Below are positions 7,916 to 15,968 of a stretch of 64,000 bases of DNA, one piece after another (the stretch's first letter is position 1; every line of letters begins with the position of its first letter). The DNA comes from Pseudaeromonas paramecii (GTDB lineage Bacteria; Pseudomonadota; Gammaproteobacteria; Enterobacterales; Aeromonadaceae). The DNA is taken from the NCBI RefSeq assembly GCF_039540575.1, contig NZ_BAABFC010000003.1, positions 176,585 to 240,584 on the forward strand, given 5' to 3'. The notes under the pieces were generated by a model, which saw nothing but the letters and a program-made list of their open reading frames with translations, was not told the origin of the DNA and made no database searches. The translations under genes and the position numbers were made by a program.

Positions 7916-9493
7916 ATGAAGAGGATACTGTTAAGCGGTATCTGCCTGAGCCTTTTGGCAGGCTGTTTCGATTCGCCCTCGCCCCAGGCGACGGGGGCCG
8001 GGCCAGTCATGCCATCGACCGCGTCGGCCACCCTGCTGCCGCCCAGCGATCCACCGGGTGCCCTGCCCGGTGCCGCCTCGGGCGCCCTGCCGGTTCCCCC
8101 CTCCGGGGCCAGGCCTGCCGCACCACTAGGCTCGGGGGGCGATCGTCAGGGGCTGCCACCGGGTGGTCCGGGCAGACAGAACATGGGGGGCGGCCCGGGT
8201 GGTCAACCCCCAGGGCCACCGCCTGGCGGCATGGCCGGGGGACCAGGCGGCCCACTGCCGGGCCCGCCCCCCGGGGGCTTCGGGCCTGGCGGGCAGGGTG
8301 GCCCCGGAGGCGCGGACAAGGTAGAGACGGGGCACGGCGCCCTGGTGCTGGCTGCAGGGCAGCAGCTCAAGGGCGGCGTCTATGGCTCCAGCCAGGCGGA
8401 TGAGAACGCCATCCGGGCCGACGGCAACACCCGGGCCCGGCTGCTGGATGTGACGGTAGAAAAGAACGCCGGGGCGGCCAGCAACAACGAGGCCTCCAGC
8501 TTCTATGGCCTGAACGCCGCCGTGTTAGCCCTGGGCCAGGCGCACCTGACCCTGGAGGGGGGCTCGGTGCAGGCCTCCGCCGAGGGGGCCACCGGGGTGT
8601 TCGCCTATGACGGCGCCACCATCTACCTGCAGGACACGGACATCCAGGTCACAGGCGGTAACGCCGGGGGGATCGAGGTGGCCGGTGGCGGCACCCTATA
8701 TGCCCGCAACCTGACGGTGAGTTCGGCGGACAAGGCGGCAATCCGCAGCGACCGGGGCGGCGGCAAGCTGTTGGTGGAAGGCGGCCGCTATCGCACCCAG
8801 GGGCATCTGGGGGCGCCGGTGATCTACAGCACGGCGGATATCCAGGTGCACGATGCCAGCCTGATGGCGCTGGACTCGGAGGCGGTGGTCATCGAGGGGT
8901 TCAACTCGGTGAGCCTGGTGAACAGCCAGCTAAGCGGGCACATGCAGGGGAGCTATGATCCGGCGGCCAGCGACAATCCGCGCACCGTGATGCTCTACCA
9001 GAGCATGTCCGGCGATGCGAACGAGGGTACCAGCCACTTCAGCATGCAGGGCGGCAGCCTGGCCTCCGGCAACGGCGATCTGTTTTATGTCACCAACACC
9101 GCCAGCATCATAGACCTGCACCAAGTGGCTGTGACCCCTGCCCAGGGTGCCTGGCTGCTGAAGGTGGCAGGCAATGATGGCGCCCGGGGTTGGGGCCGAG
9201 TCGGCGCCAACGGCGGCCGCTGCACCCTGAACCTGACTGCCCAGCTCCTGACCGGTGACATACGGGTGGATGCCATCTCCAGCCTGACCCTGAACCTGAG
9301 ACGGGGATCTGTCCTGACCGGCACCATCAACGCCGACGGCACCCAGGCCCAGTCCCTGGTGGTGAGCCTGGATGCCGGCAGCCGCTGGATCCTGACCCAG
9401 GACAGCCATATCACGGCCCTGCAGGGCGACCACCAGGGGCTGGATCTCAACGGTCACCAGCTCTACGTGGCCGGTCAGCCGTTTACCCCCTAG
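7916..9493 (+). CDS. Pro/Gly-rich lipoprotein with right-handed beta-helix domain
   Basis: A 525-residue protein with a lipoprotein signal (MKRILLSGICLSLLAGC, lipidated Cys17). Residues about 20-140 are a low-complexity linker of Pro, Gly and Ala with repeated PGG and GPPPGG units. The rest has short repeated strands with turns rich in Gly, Asn and Asp (IRADGNTRARLLDVTVEKN, GVFAYDGATIYLQDTDIQVTG, GIEVAGGGTLYARNLTVSS), the look of a parallel beta-helix as found in pectate-lyase-like and autotransporter passenger folds. No catalytic residues can be named. The start at 7916 is chosen for the signal peptide. It is probably exposed on the outer membrane; substrate or adhesion partner is unknown. 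Confidence 0.7.
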   Translation: MKRILLSGICLSLLAGCFDSPSPQATGAGPVMPSTASATLLPPSDPPGALPGAASGALPVPPSGARPAAPLGSGGDRQGLPPGGPGRQNMGGGPGGQPPGPPPGGMAGGPGGPLPGPPPGGFGPGGQGGPGGADKVETGHGALVLAAGQQLKGGVYGSSQADENAIRADGNTRARLLDVTVEKNAGAASNNEASSFYGLNAAVLALGQAHLTLEGGSVQASAEGATGVFAYDGATIYLQDTDIQVTGGNAGGIEVAGGGTLYARNLTVSSADKAAIRSDRGGGKLLVEGGRYRTQGHLGAPVIYSTADIQVHDASLMALDSEAVVIEGFNSVSLVNSQLSGHMQGSYDPAASDNPRTVMLYQSMSGDANEGTSHFSMQGGSLASGNGDLFYVTNTASIIDLHQVAVTPAQGAWLLKVAGNDGARGWGRVGANGGRCTLNLTAQLLTGDIRVDAISSLTLNLRRGSVLTGTINADGTQAQSLVVSLDAGSRWILTQDSHITALQGDHQGLDLNGHQLYVAGQPFTP

Positions 9494-9523
9494 CCAAGCC
9501 GCTTGGGCAGAGGTGCAATCAAC

Positions 9524-9548
9524 AGGAACCGCACGCTGTTCCTTTTTT
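9524..9548 (+). terminator. Intrinsic terminator after the beta-helix lipoprotein gene
   Basis: Arms AGGAAC (9524-9529) and GTTCCT (9538-9543), loop of eight, followed directly by six T residues. Confidence 0.7.
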
Positions 9549-9685
9549 ATGGTGATTGCGCCGCATGGATGAACGGCGACAGGCAGTGGGTTTACACAGC
9601 TAGATGCGGCGATTGTCGTTACGCTCCCCGTCTGGCCAAAGAGAGCCGATGGCCCGGACGACGGGTGTGCCGCGGCGCCCGCCTC

Positions 9686-10576
9686 CTACTCCCCCCGCGC
9701 CTGCAACAGCAGGCAGCCCAGTATCAAGCCCATGCCCAGCCAACCCAGGGCGGGGATGGGTTCCCCCACCACGGTCACCGCCAGCAGGGCGGCCACCACC
9801 GGCTCGAACAGGGTCAGCAGGGTGGCCTGGCTGGCCGCCACGTGGCGCAGGGCAAAGCCGAAGGCCAGGTAGCCGAGAAACATGGGCACCAGGGCCATGT
9901 AGCCCACCACCAGCAGGTTGCCGACGGGGGCCGTCAGGTGACTGCCGGTGAGCAGCAGGCTGGGCAGCAACAGCAGGGCGCCGAGGCCGAACAGGCTGCC
10001 CATGGCGGCCTGGGAGCGGATGCCGCCGGCAATCAGCCGCTTGGCCACCCAGGAGTAGAGGGCATAGGTGAAACCGGCCAGCAGCCCCAGCAGGGTGCCG
10101 ATCACCGGGGCCGGCGCCGAGGCCGGCGCGGCGCCCGGCAGGCTCAGCAGCGCCAGGCCGATGACCCCCAGGGCGAAGCTCAGCCACCAGCGGCGGCTCA
10201 CCGCGCCACCTTGGCCGATCAGACACTCCAGCAGCAGGGTGAAGAAGGGGGCGGTGCCGATGGAGATGACGGTGCCGATGGCCACCCCCGCCAGGCGCAT
10301 GGCGCTGTAAAAGGCCAGCGGGTAGACGGCGATGGCCAGGGCGCCGGTGAGCACCAAGGGCCAGTGGGCCTGCAGGGCAGCCAGCGCCCGGTGGATATGC
10401 CGCCAGGCCAGCAGGGTCTGCAACAGGCCACCCACCCCCATGGCGAAGGCGCCGATGGCCAAGGGGCTCAGGGCCTGGGAGAAGCTGGCGACCGTGCCCG
10501 TGGTGCCCCACAGCAAGGAGGCCAGCAGGACGGCGGCACGGGCCTGGGGCACTGGGGCGGACAGACGGGCAAGCAT
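9686..10576 (-). CDS. EamA/DMT-family transporter
   Basis: A 296-residue inner-membrane protein with ten predicted helices in two EamA repeats (ASLLWGTTGTVASF at the start of repeat 1, ALYSWVAKRLIAGG at repeat 2). It ends with the typical LTLFEPVVAALLAVTVVGEPIPALGWLGMGLIL block. The substrate is probably a metabolite or amino acid for export but cannot be read from sequence. The ATG at 10576 follows AAGGA; a longer in-frame version to 10666 has no homology-like N-terminus. It lies 125 bases downstream of an AraC-type regulator on the same strand, which may control it. Confidence 0.85.
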   Translation of the reverse strand: MLARLSAPVPQARAAVLLASLLWGTTGTVASFSQALSPLAIGAFAMGVGGLLQTLLAWRHIHRALAALQAHWPLVLTGALAIAVYPLAFYSAMRLAGVAIGTVISIGTAPFFTLLLECLIGQGGAVSRRWWLSFALGVIGLALLSLPGAAPASAPAPVIGTLLGLLAGFTYALYSWVAKRLIAGGIRSQAAMGSLFGLGALLLLPSLLLTGSHLTAPVGNLLVVGYMALVPMFLGYLAFGFALRHVAASQATLLTLFEPVVAALLAVTVVGEPIPALGWLGMGLILGCLLLQARGE

Positions 10577-10701
10577 GGTGATTCCTTTTGAGACCTGCAG
10601 ACAACCCGGCCAGCATAGGGTATGCGCTGGCCTATTAGTTTGCCGAACGGACGCTTTTGTTGCCAAAACGGCCGCACCTACCGCCGGCTCAGCGGCGCGC
10701 C

Positions 10702-11409
10702 TTAGCCGCGGAACTGGCGGGGCGAGAGGCCGGTGTGGCGGGTGAAGCGGCGGCTGAAGGCCGACACATCGCCGTAGCCCACCTGCTCGGCCACCTGCTG
10801 CACCGGCAGGTCAGTGTGGGTCAGCAGGGCGCGGGCCTTCTCCATCCGCTGGCGGATCAGGTACTGGTGGACGCTGAGATCCAGCTGGGCGGTGAACAGC
10901 TTCTTGAACTGGGTGGGCGACAGGCAGGCCACCGCCGCCAGCTCGGCGATGGTCAGGGGCTCGGCCAGCCGTTCGGCGATCACCGCCTGCACCGCCCGGA
11001 TGCGAGGATCCCGCGGTCTGTCCTGGGCCTGGCGGGCCAGCAGCTGGCAAAACAACGGCAGCAGGGCCGACTCCAGCTCAGGATCCAAGTGATGTTGCAG
11101 TTGGCACTCGACGAAGGTCAGGTAGGCCTGCAGTGGCGGGCTGACCGCAAACACCCGGCCCGGCAGGGCCAGCAGGCCGGCGGGCAGGTTGTCCAGATCC
11201 GCGACCATGAAGCGGGCCGCCTCATCGGCGCGAAAGTCGTGGGCCTCCCCGGCGGGGATCACCACACACTCCCCCACCGCCACCTTGCCGGTGAAGCCGG
11301 CCAGCTCGATGCGGATCACCCCCTGCAGGGGCAGCACCAGCTGGTGAAAGGCGTGGGCGTGACGCTGCCGCTGCCGGCTGTAGCGACGTATGCTCAGACT
11401 GTTGGGCAT
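10702..11409 (-). CDS. AraC-family transcriptional regulator
   Basis: A 235-residue regulator. The N-terminal half is a cupin-like sensor (HAHAFHQLVLPLQGVIRIELAG, VIPAGEAHDF). The C-terminal about 100 residues hold two helix-turn-helix units, IAELAAVACLSPTQFKKLF and VQQVAEQVGYGDVSAFSRRFTRHTGLSPRQFR, the AraC/XylS signature. The start at 11409 is set by GGAGGT upstream and leaves a normal N-terminus; the in-frame ATG at 11436 has none. The nearest likely target is the downstream EamA gene. The ligand is unknown. Confidence 0.9.
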   Translation of the reverse strand: MPNSLSIRRYSRQRQRHAHAFHQLVLPLQGVIRIELAGFTGKVAVGECVVIPAGEAHDFRADEAARFMVADLDNLPAGLLALPGRVFAVSPPLQAYLTFVECQLQHHLDPELESALLPLFCQLLARQAQDRPRDPRIRAVQAVIAERLAEPLTIAELAAVACLSPTQFKKLFTAQLDLSVHQYLIRQRMEKARALLTHTDLPVQQVAEQVGYGDVSAFSRRFTRHTGLSPRQFRG

Positions 11410-11590
11410 GCAGACCTCCGGATCTGGAGGCGCCATTATAGCCCCAGCCCCATGGCCGGCCAGCGCGCCCGCGCCTGACGACAGGCCGGCACGCTCACTG
11501 CATAAGCCTCATCACGCCGATAGGGGTATGATGGCCGCCGGCTCGGCGGGGTTGCCGCCTCATGACGACACGAGAACAAGAGAAACGCCT

Positions 11591-11890
11591 ATGTTGACAC
11601 CCAAGCTGCGCTGGTGGAGCGCCTTGCTCATCAGCGCCCTGCTGCTGTTGTGGCGCCTGCTGGATTTTCTGGATGAGGCCCGGCACCACGACTACCACAT
11701 CAGCCGGGTGGGCCTGTCGGTATTCGGCGGCAAGGCCGAATGGCTGCAGCTGCTGCTGATCCTGGCCTGCCTGGGGGGTGTGCTGCTGAGCCTGGCCCGC
11801 CTCTGGTGGTTGCGCCGCCCGACCCAGTCGCCCGCCAATGAACCCGAAAAAATGTGCTTGGCTTCACAAAGGGACTCGGATATTGTCTAG
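11591..11890 (+). CDS. Small membrane protein, unknown function
   Basis: A 99-residue protein with two hydrophobic helices, about residues 8-24 (WWSALLISALLLLWRLL) and 56-76 (LQLLLILACLGGVLLSLARLW), separated by a short charged loop with histidines. The basic first residues predict an N-in topology. The ATG at 11591 is the first with a purine-rich sequence upstream; earlier in-frame codons run through the divergent AraC promoter. Its 3' end overlaps the likely -35 element of metQ, so readthrough into metQ is possible. I do not recognise the family. Confidence 0.6.
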   Translation: MLTPKLRWWSALLISALLLLWRLLDFLDEARHHDYHISRVGLSVFGGKAEWLQLLLILACLGGVLLSLARLWWLRRPTQSPANEPEKMCLASQRDSDIV

Positions 11891-11918
11891 GCTCGGACGT
11901 TTGGATGGCTAAACGTCC
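11858..11918 (+). promoter_or_regulatory. metQ promoter with MetJ-like operator (three tandem 8-bp boxes)
   Basis: TTGGCT (11858-11863), a 17-base spacer and TATTGT (11881-11886) form a plausible sigma-70 promoter. Immediately downstream are three contiguous 8-mers, GGACGTTT, GGATGGCT and AAACGTCC (11895-11918). Compared with the MetJ box AGACGTCT they match at 6, 5 and 6 positions and the outer two are inverted copies of each other. MetJ binds tandem met boxes cooperatively with S-adenosylmethionine, so methionine repression of metQ is expected. Confidence 0.65.
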
Positions 11919-11976
11919 AAATCATCCCGCGCGGCGCGCCCCAGACTGGCGCAGCTGCCATGACAAGGAGCCCGTT

Positions 11977-12786
11977 ATGACATCATCCCTGCGACTCGCC
12001 GCCGCCCTGCTCGGCGCCACCCTCTTCGCGGCCAGCCTGCCGTTGCAGGCCGCCGATCCGGCCAAGGCCACCATCGTCATCGGCACCACGGTGGGCGACT
12101 TCGGCAACATGGTCACCGACTCCATCAAGCCCCAGTTGGAGGCCCAGGGGTACCAGGTCAAGCTGGTGGAGTTCACCGACTACATAACTCCCAACATCGC
12201 CCTGGCCGACGGCTCACTGGATGTGAACTGCTTCCAGCACAAGCCCTATCTCGACAGCTTCGCCGCCAGCCGCGGCCTGGATCTGACCCCGGTCACCCAG
12301 GTGCCCACCGGCCCCATGGGGCTGTATGCCGGCAAGAAGAGTCGGCTGGATCAGGTGGCGGATGGCGATAGCGTCTCCCTGCCCAACGATCCCACCAACC
12401 AGGCCCGCGCCCTGCTGATGCTGCAGGAGCTGGGCTGGCTCAAGCTCAAGGACGGCATCGATCCCCTGAAGGCCAGCGAGTTCGATGTGGTGGAGAACCC
12501 CCACCAGCTCAAGCTGGTGCTGCTGGAAGCGGCGCAACTGCCCCGCTCCCGGGAGGATGTGGACTTTGCGGTGGTGAACGGCAACTACGCCGCCTCCAGC
12601 GGCATCCCCTTCACCAGCGGCCTGTTCCTGGAGAAGGGCTATGACTTCATCAACTGGGTGGTGGTACGCAGCCAGGACAAGGACAAGCCCTTCGTCAAGG
12701 ATCTGGTGGCCGCCTACAACTCACCGGCGTTCCGCGACTACGCCAAGGGGCGTTACCTGGGCTACAAGTTCCCCCAGGGCTGGTAA
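11977..12786 (+). CDS. metQ: Methionine-binding protein MetQ/NlpA family
   Basis: A 269-residue periplasmic binding protein of the NlpA family: KATIVIGTTVGDFGNMV, EFTDYITPNIALADGSLDVNCFQHKPYLD and SLPNDPTNQARALLMLQ are family blocks. It captures methionine for the MetNI ABC importer. The signal peptide (about residues 1-25, ending LPLQA) has no lipobox Cys, unlike E. coli MetQ, so it should be a soluble periplasmic protein. No metN or metI gene is adjacent, and the gene is followed by a terminator, so it must work with a transporter encoded elsewhere. The ATG at 11977 has AAGGAG upstream. The MetJ-like operator supports the methionine assignment. Confidence 0.85.
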   Translation: MTSSLRLAAALLGATLFAASLPLQAADPAKATIVIGTTVGDFGNMVTDSIKPQLEAQGYQVKLVEFTDYITPNIALADGSLDVNCFQHKPYLDSFAASRGLDLTPVTQVPTGPMGLYAGKKSRLDQVADGDSVSLPNDPTNQARALLMLQELGWLKLKDGIDPLKASEFDVVENPHQLKLVLLEAAQLPRSREDVDFAVVNGNYAASSGIPFTSGLFLEKGYDFINWVVVRSQDKDKPFVKDLVAAYNSPAFRDYAKGRYLGYKFPQGW

Positions 12787-12803
12787 GTCAGCCACCACAG
12801 CAG

Positions 12804-12828
12804 ACGCCGGGCCCCGCCCGGCGTTTTT
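12804..12828 (+). terminator. Intrinsic terminator after metQ
   Basis: Arms ACGCCGGG (12804-12811) and CCCGGCGT (12817-12824), five-base loop, then TTTT. It separates metQ from the convergent racemase gene. Confidence 0.85.
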
Positions 12829-12835
12829 GTTGGCC

Positions 12836-13528
12836 TCAGGCCAGGGCCCACTCCAGCGCCGCCGCCGCGTGCAAGGCCGCGGTGTCGTACAGCGGGATAT
12901 CGGTATGCTGCGGCTGTACCAGCAAAGGGATCTCGGTACAGCCCAGCACCACCGCTTGGGCCCCCCGTGCTTGCAGCTTGGCCATGATGTCCAGGTAGGC
13001 CTGCCGGGAGTCGGGGCGGATCTGGCCGCAGCACAGCTCGCGGTAGATGATGTCGTGCACCCGCTGACGCTCCTCGGCTTCGGGCACCAACAGCTCTATG
13101 CCGAAGCGCGCCGCCAGCCGGGCGTGGTAGAAGTCCTGCTCCATGGTGAAGCGGGTACCCAACAGGCCCGCCCGGGTGACGCCGTCGGCCTTGAGCCGGG
13201 CCCCCACCGCATCGGCGATGTGCAGCAGGGGGATCTCCAGCGCCGCCTCAAGCTGGGGCGCCAGCTTGTGCATGGTGTTGGTGGCGATCAGCAGCCCCTG
13301 GGCCCCCGCCCCCTGCAACCCCAGGGCCGCGTCCACCAACAGCCGGGCCAGGGCATCCCAGTCACCCCTGTGCTGCAGCGCCTCCACCTCGGCGAAGTCG
13401 ACGCTGTGCAGCAGCAGGCGTGCCGAATGCAGGCCCCCCAGCCGCGCCTTCACCCCCTGATTGAGCGCCTGGTAGTAGCTGACGGTGGACTCCCAGCTCA
13501 TGCCACCCAGTATGCCTATGACCTTCAT
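12836..13528 (-). CDS. Aspartate/glutamate racemase family protein (YgeA-like)
   Basis: A 230-residue protein starting MKVIGILGGMSWESTVSYYQ, the hallmark of the Asp/Glu/hydantoin racemase family. The two catalytic regions are ATNTMHK (Thr in place of the first Cys, as in YgeA-type broad-specificity racemases) and VVLGCTEIPLL with the catalytic Cys. It probably interconverts L- and D-amino acids without PLP. The ATG at 13528 follows GGAGA. It is alone on the minus strand, convergent with metQ. Substrate (homoserine, aspartate or others) is uncertain. Confidence 0.9.
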   Translation of the reverse strand: MKVIGILGGMSWESTVSYYQALNQGVKARLGGLHSARLLLHSVDFAEVEALQHRGDWDALARLLVDAALGLQGAGAQGLLIATNTMHKLAPQLEAALEIPLLHIADAVGARLKADGVTRAGLLGTRFTMEQDFYHARLAARFGIELLVPEAEERQRVHDIIYRELCCGQIRPDSRQAYLDIMAKLQARGAQAVVLGCTEIPLLVQPQHTDIPLYDTAALHAAAALEWALA

Positions 13529-13718
13529 CGCATTTCTCCAATATTCAAATGGATATCATGACGGCGCGCGTGCCTTTTGGCTTGCACGGGATTGCGCTTG
13601 TACCCCGCCGGTTCACTGTGCCCGCCTGCCACAAGCCTGTCATCAAACGGGCATCCAATGATCAGACCGCTTGCGGACGGAGCGGTTACCCATAATCAGA
13701 CCAACGAAGGAAATCAGC

Positions 13719-14969
13719 ATGTTCAAATATCTTTTCAGGGGGGGGCTGCTGTGTCTGCTGGCGCTGGCACTGTGCAGCTGTAACGACTCGGACTCCACCA
13801 CCAGTACCAGCAGCAGCGATGTACCCGTGACCCTGAGCGACGCCGTCACGGCCCGCACCTTTGCGCTGAGCAGCGATGCCAGCCAGGTGATCTTCGTGTT
13901 CGATGCCGCCAGCCAGAGCGATGCCCTTGACGCCCAGGGCATCACCGACAGCAGCACCATCTCGGCGGTGGAGGTGCGCGGCTCCTTTAACGGCTGGAGC
14001 AGCGACAGCGCCCTGCCCCTGACCGCCAGTCAGACCGACAGCGGCGTCTGGTATCTGGCCACCGATGCCGACGCCCTGGATGTTCCGGGCAACAGCGGCC
14101 ATCCGGAGTACAAGTTCGTGGTGACGGTGGACGGCACCACCCACTGGCTGGATCTCTCCAGCACAGTGCCGGACGGCTACCACTTCCTCGGCAACCATAT
14201 CCTGGTGGGTGCCGATGAGGATCTGACCACCATCATCGCCAACGAGGCCCAGGCCAACGCCATCAAGACACTGGCGGACTTCGACCTCACCACCACAGAG
14301 GGGCAGCAGACCCTGGCCAACTTCCGCCGCGCCGCCGACGGCCTGCAGCTGTTCCGCTCCTATCACCCCTACAAGCAGTCCCGCCCGGCGCTGGAAACCG
14401 AAGCGCCGCGCCTGACCTACGTCAACAGCCTGATGGCGGCCAACGGCATCGGCTCCGTCATCACACTCTCCGGTGACGAAACCGCCAGCCTGGACAGCAG
14501 CCTGGGCGAGTCCATCAGCGACTATATGCAGGCCATCATCGACCAGGGCGACAACCTGAACCTGGAGCTGGGTTACAACCTGGTGTACTACAAGTCCGAC
14601 AGCAGCGAGTTCGGTCAGGCCATCCAGACCATCGTCAGCTTCATCGATGACGACGTCCATCCTGGGCCCTATCTGGTGCATTGCCGCCTGGGCACCGACC
14701 GCACCGGGGTGATCACCGCCATGCTCTCCGGCCTGGCCGGCACAAACTGGCAGACCATAGCCGCCGACTACCAGGCCTCCAACAACATGGGTATCGGCGA
14801 ATTCCGCGACTACGGCCTGCTGGAATACTCGTTGCGCCACATGCTGGGAGTGGATCCGGCGGATGCCGATCTGGATCTGCAGGCGGCGCTGACCGAATAC
14901 TTTGTCAGCAACGGCTACCTGACCCAGGCGCAGATCAGCACACTGCAGCAGAAGCTGAAGGCGGGCTAA
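13719..14969 (+). CDS. Lipoprotein with glycogen-binding-like domain and Cys-based phosphatase domain
   Basis: A 416-residue protein with a lipoprotein-type signal (MFKYLFRGGLLCLLALALCSC, Cys21) and a Ser/Thr linker. Residues about 80-165 resemble an AMPK/CBM48 early-set glycan-binding domain (VEVRGSFNGWSSDS, then a YKFVVTVDGTTHWLDL strand pair). Residues about 200-415 resemble a protein tyrosine or dual-specificity phosphatase: GLQLFRSYHPYKQSRP and the P-loop HCRLGTDRTG, fitting HCX5R(S/T) with Cys322 and Arg328. This order is the reverse of, but uses the same parts as, laforin and plant SEX4. The start at 13719 has GAAGGA upstream. It is monocistronic with a terminator. The function is inferred, possibly envelope glycan or lipid phosphate removal. 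Confidence 0.7.
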   Translation: MFKYLFRGGLLCLLALALCSCNDSDSTTSTSSSDVPVTLSDAVTARTFALSSDASQVIFVFDAASQSDALDAQGITDSSTISAVEVRGSFNGWSSDSALPLTASQTDSGVWYLATDADALDVPGNSGHPEYKFVVTVDGTTHWLDLSSTVPDGYHFLGNHILVGADEDLTTIIANEAQANAIKTLADFDLTTTEGQQTLANFRRAADGLQLFRSYHPYKQSRPALETEAPRLTYVNSLMAANGIGSVITLSGDETASLDSSLGESISDYMQAIIDQGDNLNLELGYNLVYYKSDSSEFGQAIQTIVSFIDDDVHPGPYLVHCRLGTDRTGVITAMLSGLAGTNWQTIAADYQASNNMGIGEFRDYGLLEYSLRHMLGVDPADADLDLQAALTEYFVSNGYLTQAQISTLQQKLKAG

Positions 14970-14990
14970 CCCGCCAACGTCGTGCGCAAG

Positions 14991-15018
14991 ATGCCGGGCT
15001 CTGCCCGGCATGGTTTTC
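14991..15018. terminator. Intrinsic terminator between the phosphatase gene and xerC
   Basis: Arms ATGCCGGGC (14991-14999) and GCCCGGCAT (15003-15011), three-base loop, then GGTTTTCT. It serves the plus-strand gene. Confidence 0.75.
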
Positions 15019-15053
15019 TCCGGCGCAGGACTGGGCACTGGCTGACGCTTGGC

Positions 15054-15968
15054 TTACTTGTTGCGCTTCGCTCTGGGATGGGCCTGGTCGTAGACCTGGG
15101 CCAGGTGCTGGAAGTCGAGGTGGGTGTAGATCTGGGTGGTGGCCAGGTTGGCGTGGCCCAGCAGCTCCTGCACCGCCCGCAGATCGCCGGAAGATTCCAG
15201 CAGGTGGGTGGCGAAGCTGTGGCGCAGCTTGTGGGGGTGGACATGGCTGGGCAGGGACTGCTTGACGCCCCACTCCGCCAGCCGCTTCTGCACCGAGCGG
15301 GGGCTCAGCCGCCGGTGCTGCTGGCTTAAGAACAGCGCCGGCTCGTCACTGCCCGGGGCGACAAACGCCGGCCGCAGGGCCAGCCACTTGGCCAGCCACT
15401 CCAGGGCCAGGCGGCCCACCGGCACCACCCGCTCCTTGCTGCCCTTGCCCAGCACCCGCAGCATGCGCTCGCCGGGCACCAGATCCGCCACATTGAGGGC
15501 CACCAGCTCCGCCAGCCGCAGGCCGGAGGAGTAGAACAGCTCCATGATGGCGCGATCCCGCACCGCCAAGGGGTCGCTCTCGTCGGTCAGGTTGAGCAGC
15601 TGGTGCAGCTCGTCCACGTCCAGGTTGTTGGGCAGGGGGCGCCCCTGCTTGGGGGTGACCACACCCCGGGCGGGATTGGCCTTCAGCACCCCCTGGCGCA
15701 CCAGGTAGTCGCCGAAGCTGCGCAGGGCGGAGAGCTTGGTGGCCAGGGTGCGGGGGGCCTGACGGCCGCCCTTGTGCAGCCGCACCACCAGGGCCCGCAC
15801 CAGGGGCGCCTTGAGCCAGTGCCAGTCATCCAGCCCCAGCTCCGCCAAGTGGGCACTGCACTCCCCGAGGTGGCGACGGTAGTTGGTGAGGGTGTGCGGG
15901 CTGAGCTGACGCTCCACCCGCAGGTGTTGCAGGAAGGCCTCGACGGCCGGGGCCAGGGCCTCAGGCAC
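15054..15968 (-). CDS. xerC: Tyrosine recombinase XerC
   Basis: A 304-residue site-specific recombinase that resolves chromosome dimers at dif together with XerD and FtsK. The N-terminal SAM-like DNA-binding domain (VEAFLQHLRVERQLSPHTLTNYRRHL) precedes the catalytic domain with Arg in SSGLRLAELV, Lys in GKGSKER, HKLRH (His and Arg), GHANLATTQIYTH (His and nucleophile Tyr). The start is a GTG at 15968: it overlaps the DUF484 stop (GTGCCTGA) and gives the family length, while the open frame further upstream is only the shadow of DUF484. It is the last gene of the lptM-lysA-dapF-DUF484-xerC operon. Confidence 0.95.
   Translation of the reverse strand: MPEALAPAVEAFLQHLRVERQLSPHTLTNYRRHLGECSAHLAELGLDDWHWLKAPLVRALVVRLHKGGRQAPRTLATKLSALRSFGDYLVRQGVLKANPARGVVTPKQGRPLPNNLDVDELHQLLNLTDESDPLAVRDRAIMELFYSSGLRLAELVALNVADLVPGERMLRVLGKGSKERVVPVGRLALEWLAKWLALRPAFVAPGSDEPALFLSQQHRRLSPRSVQKRLAEWGVKQSLPSHVHPHKLRHSFATHLLESSGDLRAVQELLGHANLATTQIYTHLDFQHLAQVYDQAHPRAKRNK

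Noticed and set aside
9503..10591. 362-codon plus-strand Gln/Gly-rich open frame
   Set aside because: Antisense to the EamA gene; composition is the shadow of a Leu-rich membrane protein.
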